Origin: Cinnamomum chago
Taxonomy: Eukaryota; Streptophyta; Magnoliopsida; Laurales; Lauraceae
DNA: 64,000 nucleotides
Assembly: GCA_038049695.1 (NCBI GenBank)
Contig: CP142461.1
Coordinates: forward strand, 27,411,001-27,475,000
Direction of reading: 5' to 3'
Part shown: piece by piece, positions 37,611 to 48,690 of the stretch
Layout: each line of letters starts with the position of its first letter
How positions within the stretch are numbered: position 1 is the first letter of the stretch
Notes under the pieces: generated by a model
Told to the model about the DNA's origin: nothing
Databases searched by the model: none
The model's input: only the letters and a program-made list of their open reading frames with translations
Program-made: the position numbers and the translations under genes

Positions 37611-38378
37611 CTAAAGATTCTGTTTAGGCTCTGGAGGGGCGGAAGAGGCAGGGGCATCAGGAGCCTCCGATGGAGGAGCAGTTGGCAGAGCCTGGGCTGC
37701 TCCAGCGTCGACGGGGATCGGAGCAGGAGAAGGCCCGCCTGGGACTTCGGAGGGGGCCTCCGGAGGGTTGGAGCCAGGCTCTGACTCCGAACTCGGTACC
37801 ACAGGCTGGAACTGAGGAAGGTCCGCGAATATGGGGTCGTCTTCCGAAACCCCATACTTACGGAGGGCCTCCTTGCATCCCATCTCAAACAGCACCGAGC
37901 TCAGATCCGTAATTTGAGCCGTGTACTCCTCCGACGCCCAGTCCACCCCATCTTGGTAAGCTTTGGCGACTTGATCTCGCAGGGTGGACTCGGCATCGGC
38001 CCTTTCTTTCTTGGAGGCCTCGAGCTCGACCTCCTTCCTGGCCAGTTCATTCTGCTTCTGGGCGAGCTCAGCCTCCCTCTTAGCGAGCTCGGCCCCCTTC
38101 TCGGCGAGCTCGGCCTCCAGTTGGCTCGCCCTCTTGGCTTTGTCATCAACAGCGCCCCTCAAATTTTTATTCTCGCCCCGCAACTTAATTATCTCGGTCT
38201 TCACTGCCTGTTGTTCCGTTGCGTAGTGGGCGAGCCTCTCCTCCGATTTCTTTATCTCAGCCGAGCTGGCCTCCAGCGCACCCCCCATCTTCTTCTTCTC
38301 CTTCTCCAGCTCGGCGATGTAGGCAGTTCTTTCAGCCAGCCTCTCCATTAGCACTTGAGTTCTCTGTACATTCTGCAA
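37611..38378 (-). CDS. Antisense ORF of the gypsy element: coiled-coil protein
   Basis: A 255-codon open frame on the strand opposite gag-pol. It is strongly heptad-like from residue about 15 to 150 (ELAEKGAELAKREAELAQKQ), followed by VDWASEEYTAQITDLSSVLF and a Pro/Ser/Ala-rich tail. Tat-lineage elements are known to carry an extra antisense ORF region between pol and the 3' LTR, and this fits. It is probably the C-terminal part of the product whose N-terminal domain lies at 41306-41747. Function of these proteins is unknown. Confidence 0.6.
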   Translation of the reverse strand: MQNVQRTQVLMERLAERTAYIAELEKEKKKMGGALEASSAEIKKSEERLAHYATEQQAVKTEIIKLRGENKNLRGAVDDKAKRASQLEAELAEKGAELAKREAELAQKQNELARKEVELEASKKERADAESTLRDQVAKAYQDGVDWASEEYTAQITDLSSVLFEMGCKEALRKYGVSEDDPIFADLPQFQPVVPSSESEPGSNPPEAPSEVPGGPSPAPIPVDAGAAQALPTAPPSEAPDAPASSAPPEPKQNL

Positions 38379-38593
38379 AAGGATAAAAATAGTAAGGGAA
38401 TCGATTCAGGCAACCAAGAGGCAGAAATTCGAAAGCAGGGGGAGGAAAGCTACCTCAAGCGACGCCCTCATCGACTGATAGAGCAGGCCCATCGACCCAG
38501 CCTTCCTATGCTTCTCCATGTCCAGGGGGAGGGCGCATCCCCGAGCAAGGGCCACAACCGACTCCCAGCTGGCCCCCATCCGCTCCCCCATGG

Positions 38594-39540
38594 TCATGGG
38601 CTCGTTGGGGTTGAGGTCGAAGTTGGGCCTCCAGGGTGCCGGCACGGAATGTTGGGCCTGCGGCTCCGCTCCCTAGAGCCTCCCCTCCACGCCCGCCAGG
38701 CGAGGCCTCTTCTCGGGAGGGGGCCCCCCACCCTCCTTTCCGGCCTCCGCGGCACGAGGCCGGGTCTCCCTTTGCGGCGGAGGCGGCAGAGCCTCCTTCT
38801 CGGCCTCGACAACCCGCGACCTGTTGTCCTTAAGCGGACGAGGTTCCTTGGGTTGCCAGAAGTCCTTGGAGGGTTCCACCGACCTCCCCTTAGCTTTGAC
38901 GGAGGTGGCCCCAGCCGCTCCCAACGCTGCTCCCAATGAGCCGGAGGAGGCGCTAGCTGCGGAGCCCGAGGCGGCGCCTGACCCACTGGGGGCACGCTTG
39001 GAGGCGGGGGGAGCTCGGCCCCCGAAGATCATGCCCCCCAGACTCTTCAAGGGAGGGCGTTGTCCGTCCATCTCCTCTTCTTCTTGACCTCGGGAGTGAG
39101 GGGGGCTGTCGGTGATAATAATCGGGTCTTAGGGCTCCGTGTCTTGGCCGCTGGTCTCGGCAAGCGCGAGTACGATCTCCCCTACCGGCTCAAGGGGGAC
39201 CTCGGCAGTCTTACTGGTATAAGACCAGTACCGCGGCTTGTACCCAAGTAGAGAGAAGGCAGCTCGGTCGTGGTGACCGTGGTAACTGCAGATCTTCTCC
39301 AACCACGCGTCGTTCCTCTTCCACTTGTTGAAGTTGGCCTCTCTCCTCCTTTTCTGAATACCTGCGTAAGAAAACAGCAAGGGCATTAGCTCGGCATAAA
39401 CAACTAGCAAAAACAGCACGAAGGACAGGTATTTACTGGGAGGGGTCCCAAGTTTCCGTGGGACCTGGATTCTCCTCTCCACTTCGGTCTCGGTACCCTT
39501 GAACTCCCAGTTCCCCGAGACCACGATTCGTTCATACCCG
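38594..39540 (-). pseudogene. Middle part of the antisense ORF region
   Basis: Minus-strand frames rich in Pro, Arg and Ala cover 38594-39071 (PPPEKRPRLAGVEGRL-type low complexity), and more ordinary protein sequence covers about 39129-39524 (NKWKRNDAWLEKICSYHGHH). These belong to the same antisense gene region as its neighbours on both sides. Intron-like gaps may be part of it. Treated as a fossil region. Confidence 0.45.
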
Positions 39541-39543
39541 GCG

Positions 39544-41305
39544 TGTTAGGGATTTTGTATTTGCAATTTGATGGATGCATTTGCACTTTAGCATCATTTG
39601 AATTCTCACACTTGCATTGTTTTAGAAAACCTTGAAATCTAGTTTTATACATGCATAGTTTTTAAGTTTTGAAAAAGTATTTGTTTTATGCTTGTTTTGG
39701 TTCTAAACTTGGATGCATTGGTTTTAGAACCCAAAACTCTTTTGAAAACCTAATTCCTTGTGCATTATATTTGGTAAATCATCTTGTGAATTTAGGTTTG
39801 AGCTTTGCATACATTCATCTCAAAAAGAATCATTTTTGTATGCATTTTCATTTGAAAAGAGTTGTATCCAATCAAGCTAGCCTTTGGTTTTAATCTTTTG
39901 ATTCATTTTAGGCTTTGGGTGTTTCATGTTTTTAAACATCTTAGAATGTCTTAAAACATGTATTCTAGCTTGGTTTAGTGGCCCAAAAATCCCCCCAAAG
40001 AAATACCTTCAAATATGCAAATTTTGGGAATTTTGGTCCCAGGCCAGAAACGCAGTGTTCCAGGTCGACCGAGCCTGGCCTAGGTCGACCGAGAACACTA
40101 CCGTTGGCCATTTTTCCAACGGTCATTTTTCTGCCCGTTGTGTGGTCTAGGTCGACCGAGACCCTTCCTGGTCGACCGAGAACTAGCCGTTGGACTGTTT
40201 TTTTGCTATAAAGTCCATTCATTTCCAACTTCTTTGAGGTTGAACACATGAACCTTTGAGAGCATTTTGGAGCCAAACAAAGGGGAAGAAGTTGGAAAGG
40301 CTAGAGGGCCATTTGGAAATCAAATGCTTGAGATTTAAAAAGGTAGACCTTACTTATCATTTTGATTTCCATTAAAATTAGAATCCATGCATGTTAAATC
40401 TTTGTATTTTGTTTTATGCATGATTTCTAGTTTTTAAAGAGTTGTTTTGCAAACTTTTTATCATCTTTGGAATATTAAGAATAGTTTGCAAACTCTCTTG
40501 ACTAATTCACATGTTCTTAGACTTTTATATTCATACAACTTGTTTAACTCATTTCTTCAAAGTTGTTTGAATCTTTTATGTGATTAGTCTTATCTTCAAT
40601 CATCATTTTATAAGCTTTGATTTTAAAATGCATCATGCATTCATTTAAGAGCTTCCTTGTTGAAATTGATTGAAGAAACACATTCATACACTTGTGCACA
40701 CACTTTAACTTAATTGAGTGTATGTTTGTAATTTGTATTGAACTTTCATATTAGCCTATTCAAGAGGCAATTTCATTTGAGCTTAAATTGTATCTCTTAG
40801 AGTGATCTTTTGTGAAGACACTTTCTTAGAGAAATCTTGATTTGTAAAGGTTATTGCTTAGCCTAAGAAAAGCATTGAGTAAGGTTATTGCTTAGCCTAA
40901 GAAAAGCATTTTGTAAAGGTTATTGCTTAGCCTAAGAAAAGCATCTTGTAAAGGTTATTGCTAAGCCTATAAAAGCACATTGAGAGGTTGTTGTTTAGCC
41001 TTGAAAAGCAACATTGTAAGGGTTATTGCTTAGCCTAGTAAAAAGCATAAATAGTGGAAATCCGGTAGGGTGATTGGATCACAAGCCGGTAGTGGACGTA
41101 GGCATTGAGGCCGAACCACTATAAACCTTGGTGTTGTGGTGCTTGCTTGTGTGGTGATTGTTTATTAGCTTCCGCATATTGATTGTTTAATCATCACATG
41201 TGACTAGTTTAGTTTAAGAAATTAAAATTGGTCTTAATTGGTCATAGTTGTAGCACACCCTATTCACCCCCCCCCCCTCTAGGGTTAGGATCCCAAGGAC
41301 TTTCA
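39544..41305. mobile_element. Solo LTR of a SIRE-like Ty1/copia element, nested in the gypsy element
   Basis: A 1762-bp TG...CA segment (tgttagggattttg ... aaggactttca) is flanked on both sides by the 5-bp direct repeat cggcg (39539-39543 and 41306-41310). It has no internal coding sequence. The C-run followed by ctctagggtt near the 3' end, the repeated ggtcgaccgag motif (about four copies at 40060-40190) and the long AT-rich U3-like start resemble plant SIRE/Maximus LTRs. It is best explained as an LTR left after recombination between the two LTRs of a full element. It splits the antisense ORF region. Confidence 0.85.
40840..41048. repeat. About 38-bp minisatellite inside the solo LTR
   Basis: The motif aggttattgcttagcctaag followed by aaaagcat(t) recurs about six times with increasing divergence. 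It is a local expansion within the LTR. Confidence 0.85.
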
Positions 41306-41747
41306 CGGCGTACTTGTTCGAATCCTCTAGTGCATTCACCAAGGGCCGACGTCTGGCCTTCACCCGGAGGTAGTAAAGATCCTCACCCCCTGCAGCTTTA
41401 CAGATGTCATAGACATCTTCTATGTCATGTACCCGGAGATCGATGTCGATGATCCAGTTTAGCTCCGCCACGCCCATTATAATCTTGAAACCATTTGGCA
41501 TCAACTGGAAGGGGCAGATGTGCCACGCATTAAGGCAGGACCGGAGGAACTGATGGATAGGGAACCTGGCCCCGCCTTCACACACCGACAGCAGGGGGAA
41601 AGGCATCCAGTCCTTGTACCGGAAAAGGCCATCAGGAAGGCCCCCGAGGTCTTCGGGTTTAACCAGGACGTCGGCCGGGATCTTAAACGACGACCTAAAG
41701 GCCTCCAAGGCTGCGGGACCCTCTAACCAGTGGCTATAAATCCCCAT
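41306..41747 (-). pseudogene. Antisense ORF of the gypsy element: N-terminal domain (putative gypsy-type transposon family)
   Basis: A minus-strand frame starts at 41747. FPIHQFLRSCLNAWHICPFQ followed by LMPNGFKIIMGVAEL is typical of the plant family annotated as 'putative gypsy type transposon' (PF04195-like), which occurs in Tat-lineage antisense ORFs. It is interrupted on its 3' side by the nested solo LTR. Known elements do not reveal a biochemical role. Confidence 0.65.
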
Positions 41748-42381
41748 TTCTTAGAAGGATAGGAGGCATGTGACCAAAAATGAAAACTGGAAAAACCCTA
41801 AAGGACCTAAACCTTCTGAAAACGAAAAGAAGAAAGGAGGCACAAAGAAATAGAAGAGAGAGAAGATGGAACTCACAGAAAGGATGCTGAAGATTACTGA
41901 GGACGAAGAAGCAGAAAGCTAGAAAGAAAAGTTCTCGAGGACAGTTGGTTCGTTTTTCAGCAAAATCTGTGGCAGGACTTCGTCTTCAGACAGAGCTCTC
42001 CTTCTCAGACAAACAGCTAGGGTAAAAGAGAAAGGGGAAGGGGCGCTTCCATTTTTATAGAGGGATGCCTCTCTTGATTACCCAGCCACGCATCGCTTCG
42101 ATCCCGGCGACCGCCCAGACAGAGGACTCCACGTGGCGGCAACAGTTCTCCTCCCACCACGCCTCTGGTATGACATTTATCACCTCGGGCATACGGAACG
42201 GCGTCCCACGTGCTTGACAGGGCAAAGCAATCATGGTGCCCTATTTATTGCCTAGGGCAGACGAAGGGGCATTATGATGAGGATCTCATAAAAGCAAGAT
42301 ACGAAAAGACGGCCCCATCACTTCCGAATCTTATCTCCCGACCTCGGACTAGGCCCAAGAGGTCGAGAGCTATGGGGCAAT

Positions 42382-43062
42382 TGTGTGGGGTCATTCTGTG
42401 CTCACGGATTTAGGTGGGGTCATCCTCCAGTCTCGGTTACCATTGGTCTCGGTACCACCCAAGGTCGGCCGTAACGCCGTCTCGGAAGAATCATAGGGCG
42501 AATCTCGGTGGCTACGTCACGAGTCCCGACCTCGGTCTCAGCCTCTGCCCGATCTCGGCCCCTGTCACTCAGCCATTAATGCAGCCATAAATGCGCTGTC
42601 GTGACGCAAACGGCGAACTGACAAGCAGAGTGGGCGCCGGACCTAGATAAGGGGCACGCCTTATCTCAGGGTCATGTCTATAGGCGTGGAATGATGGTCC
42701 GATGGGACATTCCCTTTTCACCTACCCCCACTCAGGAGATAAGAGTACACTCTGATAGGACTCCCGTCCCCTCAAGGGGTCAATCCAATAATGACTATCA
42801 CGTCTATATATAGCATGAAGGAAAACCATGTAAGGTACGCAACCCGTCTCCCTCCCAGACCTCTTCGTCTCCATTCTCTTTCAGTCCCTGCACTAACTTG
42901 AGCGTCGGAGGGCCTTCGGCTGCCTATAGCCAGGGGCCCTGACTCGCTGTTTCTCTCTTTCAGGTCATCGGAGGCTTGATCATTTCCCCTCATCTTCCTA
43001 AGATCTCCAAATCAAGAGCTTAACCCTCTAATAATCAAGTCCGTAATTTTTAGGCACTTACA
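42382..43062 (+). repeat. 3' LTR of the gypsy element
   Basis: 681 bp with the same ends as the 5' LTR, preceded by the purine tract atggggcaa and followed by ctaac. About nine single-base differences from the 5' LTR were noted by eye. Confidence 0.93.
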
Positions 43063-45420
43063 CTAACAATTCGTTTGGTCGAGTTCTCTCCTTAATGAAC
43101 ATTCTCCTTTTAAAGAAGATGTACGCAAGCTAGAGACAAAAAATGCTAATCTAACAGGATATTATCCACCAACTCGGCCTATCTAGATACATGTCAGTAG
43201 TGAGTGACAACTCTTAAGAATCATAGTTGTTATATGTTATGTAACCAATCACTTGATACCTTCTTAAAATGACGATCTAGTTGTGGGAATAGAGTGGAAT
43301 TTTATAATTGCTCTGAGTAGATAAGTTTCCTTTTTAGTATAATCTATAAATATTATGACCTTATTCAATGATGAGATAACTAAAATCGTGAAAAATGAAA
43401 TCGTTGAAGGTTACAATCTATTATCGAAGTGACTTATATGTAAAGATATATCCATTGAGAGTACTAAAAACTCAAGTCAGCCCGGGTCTTTACTTTTAGC
43501 GATGCCAAGGCATTTAATGAATCATCATGTTCAATCAAGGGAGCGGAAAAGGACTTCATAAACAAGAAAAACTTAGCATAATCCATCTATATGATATTTT
43601 TTTCGTTCCTTCACAAGCCTAATGGCCCCAATCTCTAGTTGATTCATATTTCATTTCAACTTCCAATCCCGTGCAACCTATTCCTCTACTCCTCTTTTTG
43701 TCTAGCTCAGCAAAGGAACCACCTTTCAATTATAAATATCAAAGGACCCACAATGACACAGTTACCTAAATTAGGACCTGACTTGCAAGATCTGAGCATG
43801 GAGCATGGACCTTTCTTTCAAGCCCAATTGATAATTGATTTGAGTGAAAGTCCACCATTTGAGCCTAGTTAGTTATTAGGTTTAATCAAGTCCATGCCCA
43901 CATACCCTTATACCAGTATAAATAAGATAATCATATGGACACTGTTCTACTACGGACTACATGTGGACTCCAACTCTACAGGGACCACTTTGTCCTGCCT
44001 TTGATCAGTGTAACCCGTTTGATACTCTTTTCATGTCATGATTTGACATCAGGTCCGTTCTTATGAACATTGAAGCTTCACTAACCGTTCCATTGAATCT
44101 AAAAGGAAAAACCAACCGTTAAGATGCTATTAGACTTTAAGGTTGTTAAATTAAAGGCTAGTATCATCTAGTGGGCTTGATTTAATGGTTCACTCTTGTC
44201 CAAAAGACACCATTTCATCTTCCATCTTTCCAATGACTGAATTGCATCTTAGTGGGCCCCACAAGTTGGAGCTAGACTGCCATATAAGCAATACGCAATC
44301 TGCGCATAGGAAAACATCCTCCTATAACATACGCCATTAAGAGTTACGTGTAACATATAATATATATATATATATGTGTGTTATATTAATAATATATTAG
44401 AACAAAACCATTACTTTATAATACGTTATTTAGTATTGTTTAGATAAATATATATTAATGTACTTGGACATTGAGTTAGGTCTAGTTCTCTCCAGTGGAG
44501 AAAAGTCGAGTCCCTCTAGATCTGGTTCACAAGATAATAATAAGGTTTAGGTTTGGATCACCTTGGACCCAAGTTGATGACATCCCTGCTTTTGATTCCT
44601 TGGCTTTTAGGCCCCAATGAAGTAATCATAATTAATTACTTGGCCAACTTTAGAAAATCTTTTATTCCTCTCCGTCAGAAATTTCCCCATATTATTGTTG
44701 AAGCAAAATTTTATAAAGCTTGTCCCATCCTAGAAAGAAGGCCCTTCCCACACCTTTCTTAAGACTTGAGAGAGTGGAAAGGTGCATGATTAGACCAGAA
44801 CAAAGAGAACGATGTATATAAATAGAGCAAGCATAAAAGTCATTTTTATCGTACGATCATAAGCATCCAGTTGTTGGCTATCACATGAATGATTGGTCGG
44901 CACACTGCTTCAGCTCAATATATCAAACTATTAGTTAGTGCAAAAAATGTTTAGATGATACTGATAGAAGAAAAACAAATGTGATCGTAATAGGGCCTAG
45001 ATTGATGCATAGGATCTAGCAAATCCATCTCTTTCTTATTTGATTTTATAAAACAAACCAGGCTCTACTCGTGGCAACCCAATCAATTCAAGATTCGTTT
45101 TTATAACTAGTAAATGAGGGAATTAAGAAAACTCCCATTATTTGAGTTCATCGATGGTAAGGAACTCTCTAAGAGATCATAAAAGGATTTGTTCGTTTCT
45201 CCTTTTGCACATGTATGCACAAGTAGCCCGTCATGCTCATGCATAGAGGTGATCTAAAGGGGAGAGTTTTGTGAAACCTTGAGTAGGTGTTTTTCATTAC
45301 AACATGTTTGCGGAAAATATTCTATTTTTCCCGAACATATTGTTTCTCCATGATTCAGCGTGCCTTTGTTTTTTGGGTTGAAAGAGGGAAAATATGAACT
45401 ATTTCTCTTAAGTCAATTGG
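43063..45420. other. AT-rich intergenic DNA
   Basis: No protein similarity. It contains a short (AT)n tract at about 44359-44375. A 69-codon frame at 44553 shows nothing recognisable. Confidence 0.6.
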
Positions 45421-45422
45421 CA

Positions 45423-45448
45423 GGGGGGGGGGGGGGGGGGGGGGGGGG
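45423..45448. repeat. Run of 26 G
   Basis: An uninterrupted homopolymer of 26 guanines is located exactly where LINE similarity on the minus strand stops. Such tracts are uncommon in plant DNA and error-prone in assemblies. Confidence 0.95.
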
Positions 45449-48400
45449 TGCAAAAGGGCACCAGAAGAGAAGATGCAAATCCGTTTCCATGCTTCTGTTA
45501 CAAAGACAACACCTAGAGGCTAGACTGATTCCTATAGATTGAGCCCATGCTTGGGTTGGAGTCTTACGGTGCATCATTCTCCAGACGAAGAAAGATACCC
45601 TTGGCAGCAGCATCATGAAGTTCCAAACCAAGGGAGCCCAAGCAACTCCAACCCTTCTAGTACGCAAAATCTGCCAGGCCTCCTTGAAAAAGAGAGTTTG
45701 ATCTGGATGAGATTTCCAGTAGATACTATCATCACATAGTGGATCTGGAGCTACATCTTGAATGGCCGTTTGCAAAAAATCAGCTATGGAGTTAGGTAAT
45801 TCCGTAGGAATGACCCAGTTGTCACCATTCATTACGAAAGCAACCTGTCGATGGTGGAGGAAGGAGAATGTAATAAATTTGGTTGCAATGCTAACATCAT
45901 GGGCCCAAGCATCATACCAAAGGTTCAATAGCTTCCCATTGCCAATTCGCCACCTGCTGCCAATGTGAATTTTCCGCCAAATACATTAACTTGCTTTGGG
46001 GTTTGAAGAGCACCAAATGGCCTTGTTTTAAAAAAATATGCACCTCATCCAGTCGGCCCAGAGAGATCTTGAAGAAGCAGCTGTCCAACCTAAATTGAGG
46101 AAGGAAGCTTCATTATGCTCGTGGGTTTTCCTGATGCCCAGCCGCCCTTCCTTAGTTGGTAGACAAACCACGTCCCAATGAATCTGATTTCTTCTAGTTT
46201 GAGTTGCTTCCACTGACCAAAGAAAGTTTCTCATGAGGCGCCTGCTGCCAATGTCATTGGTGATAGACTTAGGAAGAGGGAAAACCATAGCAATGTGGGT
46301 GGCCATGCTACTCATCACGTGCCTCACAAGAGTTCTGCACCCTACAAAGGAAAGCAACCTGGATTTCCAACCTAAAAAGTTTGGAGAGAATTATGTCCAG
46401 CAGAGGAGTGAAGTGTTGCCTTTTCGGGCTTCCAATGAAGAGAGGAGCTCCAAGGTAGTTTGAAGAAAGGGGACTTTCTGTAAAATATAATAAAGCCAAG
46501 ATCCGTCTTTTGGTCCTCAAGCTACATTTTCCAATAAAAAGTTTGTTTTTGTTCAAGTGAATAATTTGACCTGAAGCATATTGGTATTTGGCTAGGGTAT
46601 CTTTCAAGCCAATAATACTTTTCTTCGGGCCTTTTTGAAAAAGAAGGATGTCATCTGCATAAAACAAATGGCATGGGGTGTCAGGTGCTTTTGAGACAGG
46701 GAAAATGAGGCCCTTGGTGATCATGTTGTGGATGTTTAAGCTAAGAATTTCTTCAGCTAGAATGAAAAGATAAGTAGAGGGTCCCCCTGCCTAAGCCCAC
46801 AGTTTTTGAACCAAAGAAGCCACAAAGACTTCTGTTAATGAGGACAGAGCCCTTGGCCGTGCAAACACATTGCTTAATGAGATCTATCGATGGTCCAGAA
46901 AAGCCAAAGGAGAGGGACTTGAAAAGAAAAGGCTCATTGAGCTTTTCAAAAGCCTTAGAGATATCCAGTTGCATGCACATAGATCCTCCACTAATTTTGG
47001 GATGGGTTTTTGAAAAAGTTAATGAGTTAAGGCTATGTGTTGGTGAATGGAACGACCTTTCACAAAGGCAGCTTGGTGAGCAGAAATGAGAGGGGGGATT
47101 ATCATGGATAGCCTAGAAGCCAAGATTTTTGAAATAATTTTGTAAGAAATATTAAGGAGGCTAATTGGCCTGTAGTCCGCAAAAGAACAAGGGGATTGGG
47201 TTTTGGGGATCAAGGTTAGATGATAGGCATTTGAGGCTTTGTAGAGTTTACCTGAAGTGAAGAAGTGTTGCACTGCTTTAACAATTGAGGGTCCAGTAAT
47301 GGACCATGTTGTTGTGATTTGTGAAAAAGGAGCTAGAAAAACCATATGGGCCAGGAGAGCTGTTCTTTTTTTAGCGCAAAAACTGCTCCTTTAATCTCTT
47401 CATCATCGGGGCATTTGCCCAACAGGAGATTCTGACCAATAGAGACTATGGTGTTGTGAAGATCAAACAAATTGTCATCCATGATGGACTTGAGAGGCTG
47501 GGCCATTTGGGAGAAGTGGTTGACAGCATGGTGCTGAATTTGAACCGGATCTTCAATACAAGTGCCATCTATATGAATCTTGTCAGTTCTATTAACAACA
47601 CCTCTAGACTTGGCATAAGCATGGAAGAAAGCACTGTTTCTATCACCTTCATTTAGCCATCTAATTCAAGATTTTTTACGCCAGCGGGTCTCTTTGATTT
47701 GAAGCCAATTATGCAGAGAAGCTTTTGCCGACAAAAGGTCAGAATGCAGTTGATCAGTCGGACCAGCATCTAGTTGATCCTGAAGATTTAGGACAATCAA
47801 TTCTGCCTTTTGCACCTTTAGGCTGAGTTCACCAAAGACGTTTATGTTCCACACCTTGGGAACCTGTTTCATGGATTTCAGGTTTTGGGCTAAAACAAAT
47901 TGAGGATTTCCCACATGGCCTGAATTCCAAGTCTTCAACAATTTTAAGAAACTAGAGGTGCTGAAGCCACACAGCTTCAAACTTGAAAGGAACATTTGCA
48001 GGAGAGAACCGTGGTTTGTGCGAAAGAAAAGGCAGGCTCGGATGAGTCTTTTGGCAGATGAGCAATCAAAGGGTCACTAAAAACAAAGCACCAGTTAGAG
48101 TTACATAAAGCTCTGCCTAGTCTTGCTGCAACATAAGCATTCCAACTACGATTGTTGGACCAAGTGAATTTAGTACCTTTGAAACCCATATCCTGCGAAT
48201 CAGTGGACAGGACCATCTAGTGAAAATCTTGAACGTGATAAGGCCTAAAACTCAATTTTTCAGATGTCAAGAGGATGGCATTGAAATTTCCCAAAATGCA
48301 CCAAGGAAGGTTGGTAGAGGCAGTGATAGAAAGATAACTCCTTAAGTCTCTTCGTTGAACATAGTTGGTGGAGCCATAAATGCCAGAATGAAGGCATTTA

Positions 48401-48690
48401 CAGCCATTAGCAAGGTTGGTGAAAGATTATCAAGAATTGGGAAGAGAAATCAATGAGAGATATGTTGAGGTTGGAACTGTTTTTGAAAAGGCAACGAAGG
48501 GAAGTAGCGGAGAGAGGGTTACTGGATGGAAAACCATCAAAACCCAGAGAAGAAAGCAAGAAAGAATGAGGGGAAGAGGTCATTTGTTCCGAAAGAAAGA
48601 TGATATCTGGAGAGTGAGAAGAAACCAGGTGATGAAGGGCTCTAAGGGTGGAGGAGCTGGCTATTCCCCTGCAATTCCAATAGAGGACTT
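45449..48690 (-). pseudogene. LINE ORF2 (endonuclease, reverse transcriptase, zf-RVT), degenerate
   Basis: The endonuclease starts near 48690 with VLYWNCRGIASSSTLRALHH and continues to FTWSNNRSWNAYVAARLGRA (about 48160). RT parts are LIPKTQSPCSFADYRPISLL with FVKGRSIHQ (47345-47019), QLDISKAFEKLNEPFLFKSL (about 46970) and the catalytic HLFYADDILLFQKG (about 46665). The zf-RVT part (CCLCNRSMETDLHLLFWCPF) ends at about 45450, where translation runs into proline from the G-run. These pieces lie in different frames with several stops. Confidence 0.85.

Larger units (their letters stand above)
29934..43062 (+). mobile_element. Ty3/gypsy LTR retrotransposon, Tat type, near complete but broken
   Basis: The LTRs are 681 bp each (29934-30614 and 42382-43062), both TG...CA. 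The 5-bp flanks are ctaat and ctaac, a target duplication with one difference. A primer-binding site (tggcgccgt, complementary to the 3' end of tRNA-Asp) follows the left LTR, and a purine tract (atggggcaa) precedes the right one. Gag, protease, RT, RNase H and integrase lie in order on the plus strand. A tandem repeat and an antisense ORF region lie between pol and the 3' LTR, as in Tat-lineage elements. I count about nine LTR differences (about 1.3%), which implies an age of roughly half a million years at usual plant rates. The coding region has about five breaks. A solo LTR is nested at 39544-41305. Confidence 0.93.

Noticed and set aside
44553-44762. Isolated 69-codon frame
   Set aside because: No similarity, no splice or promoter context, AT-rich surroundings.
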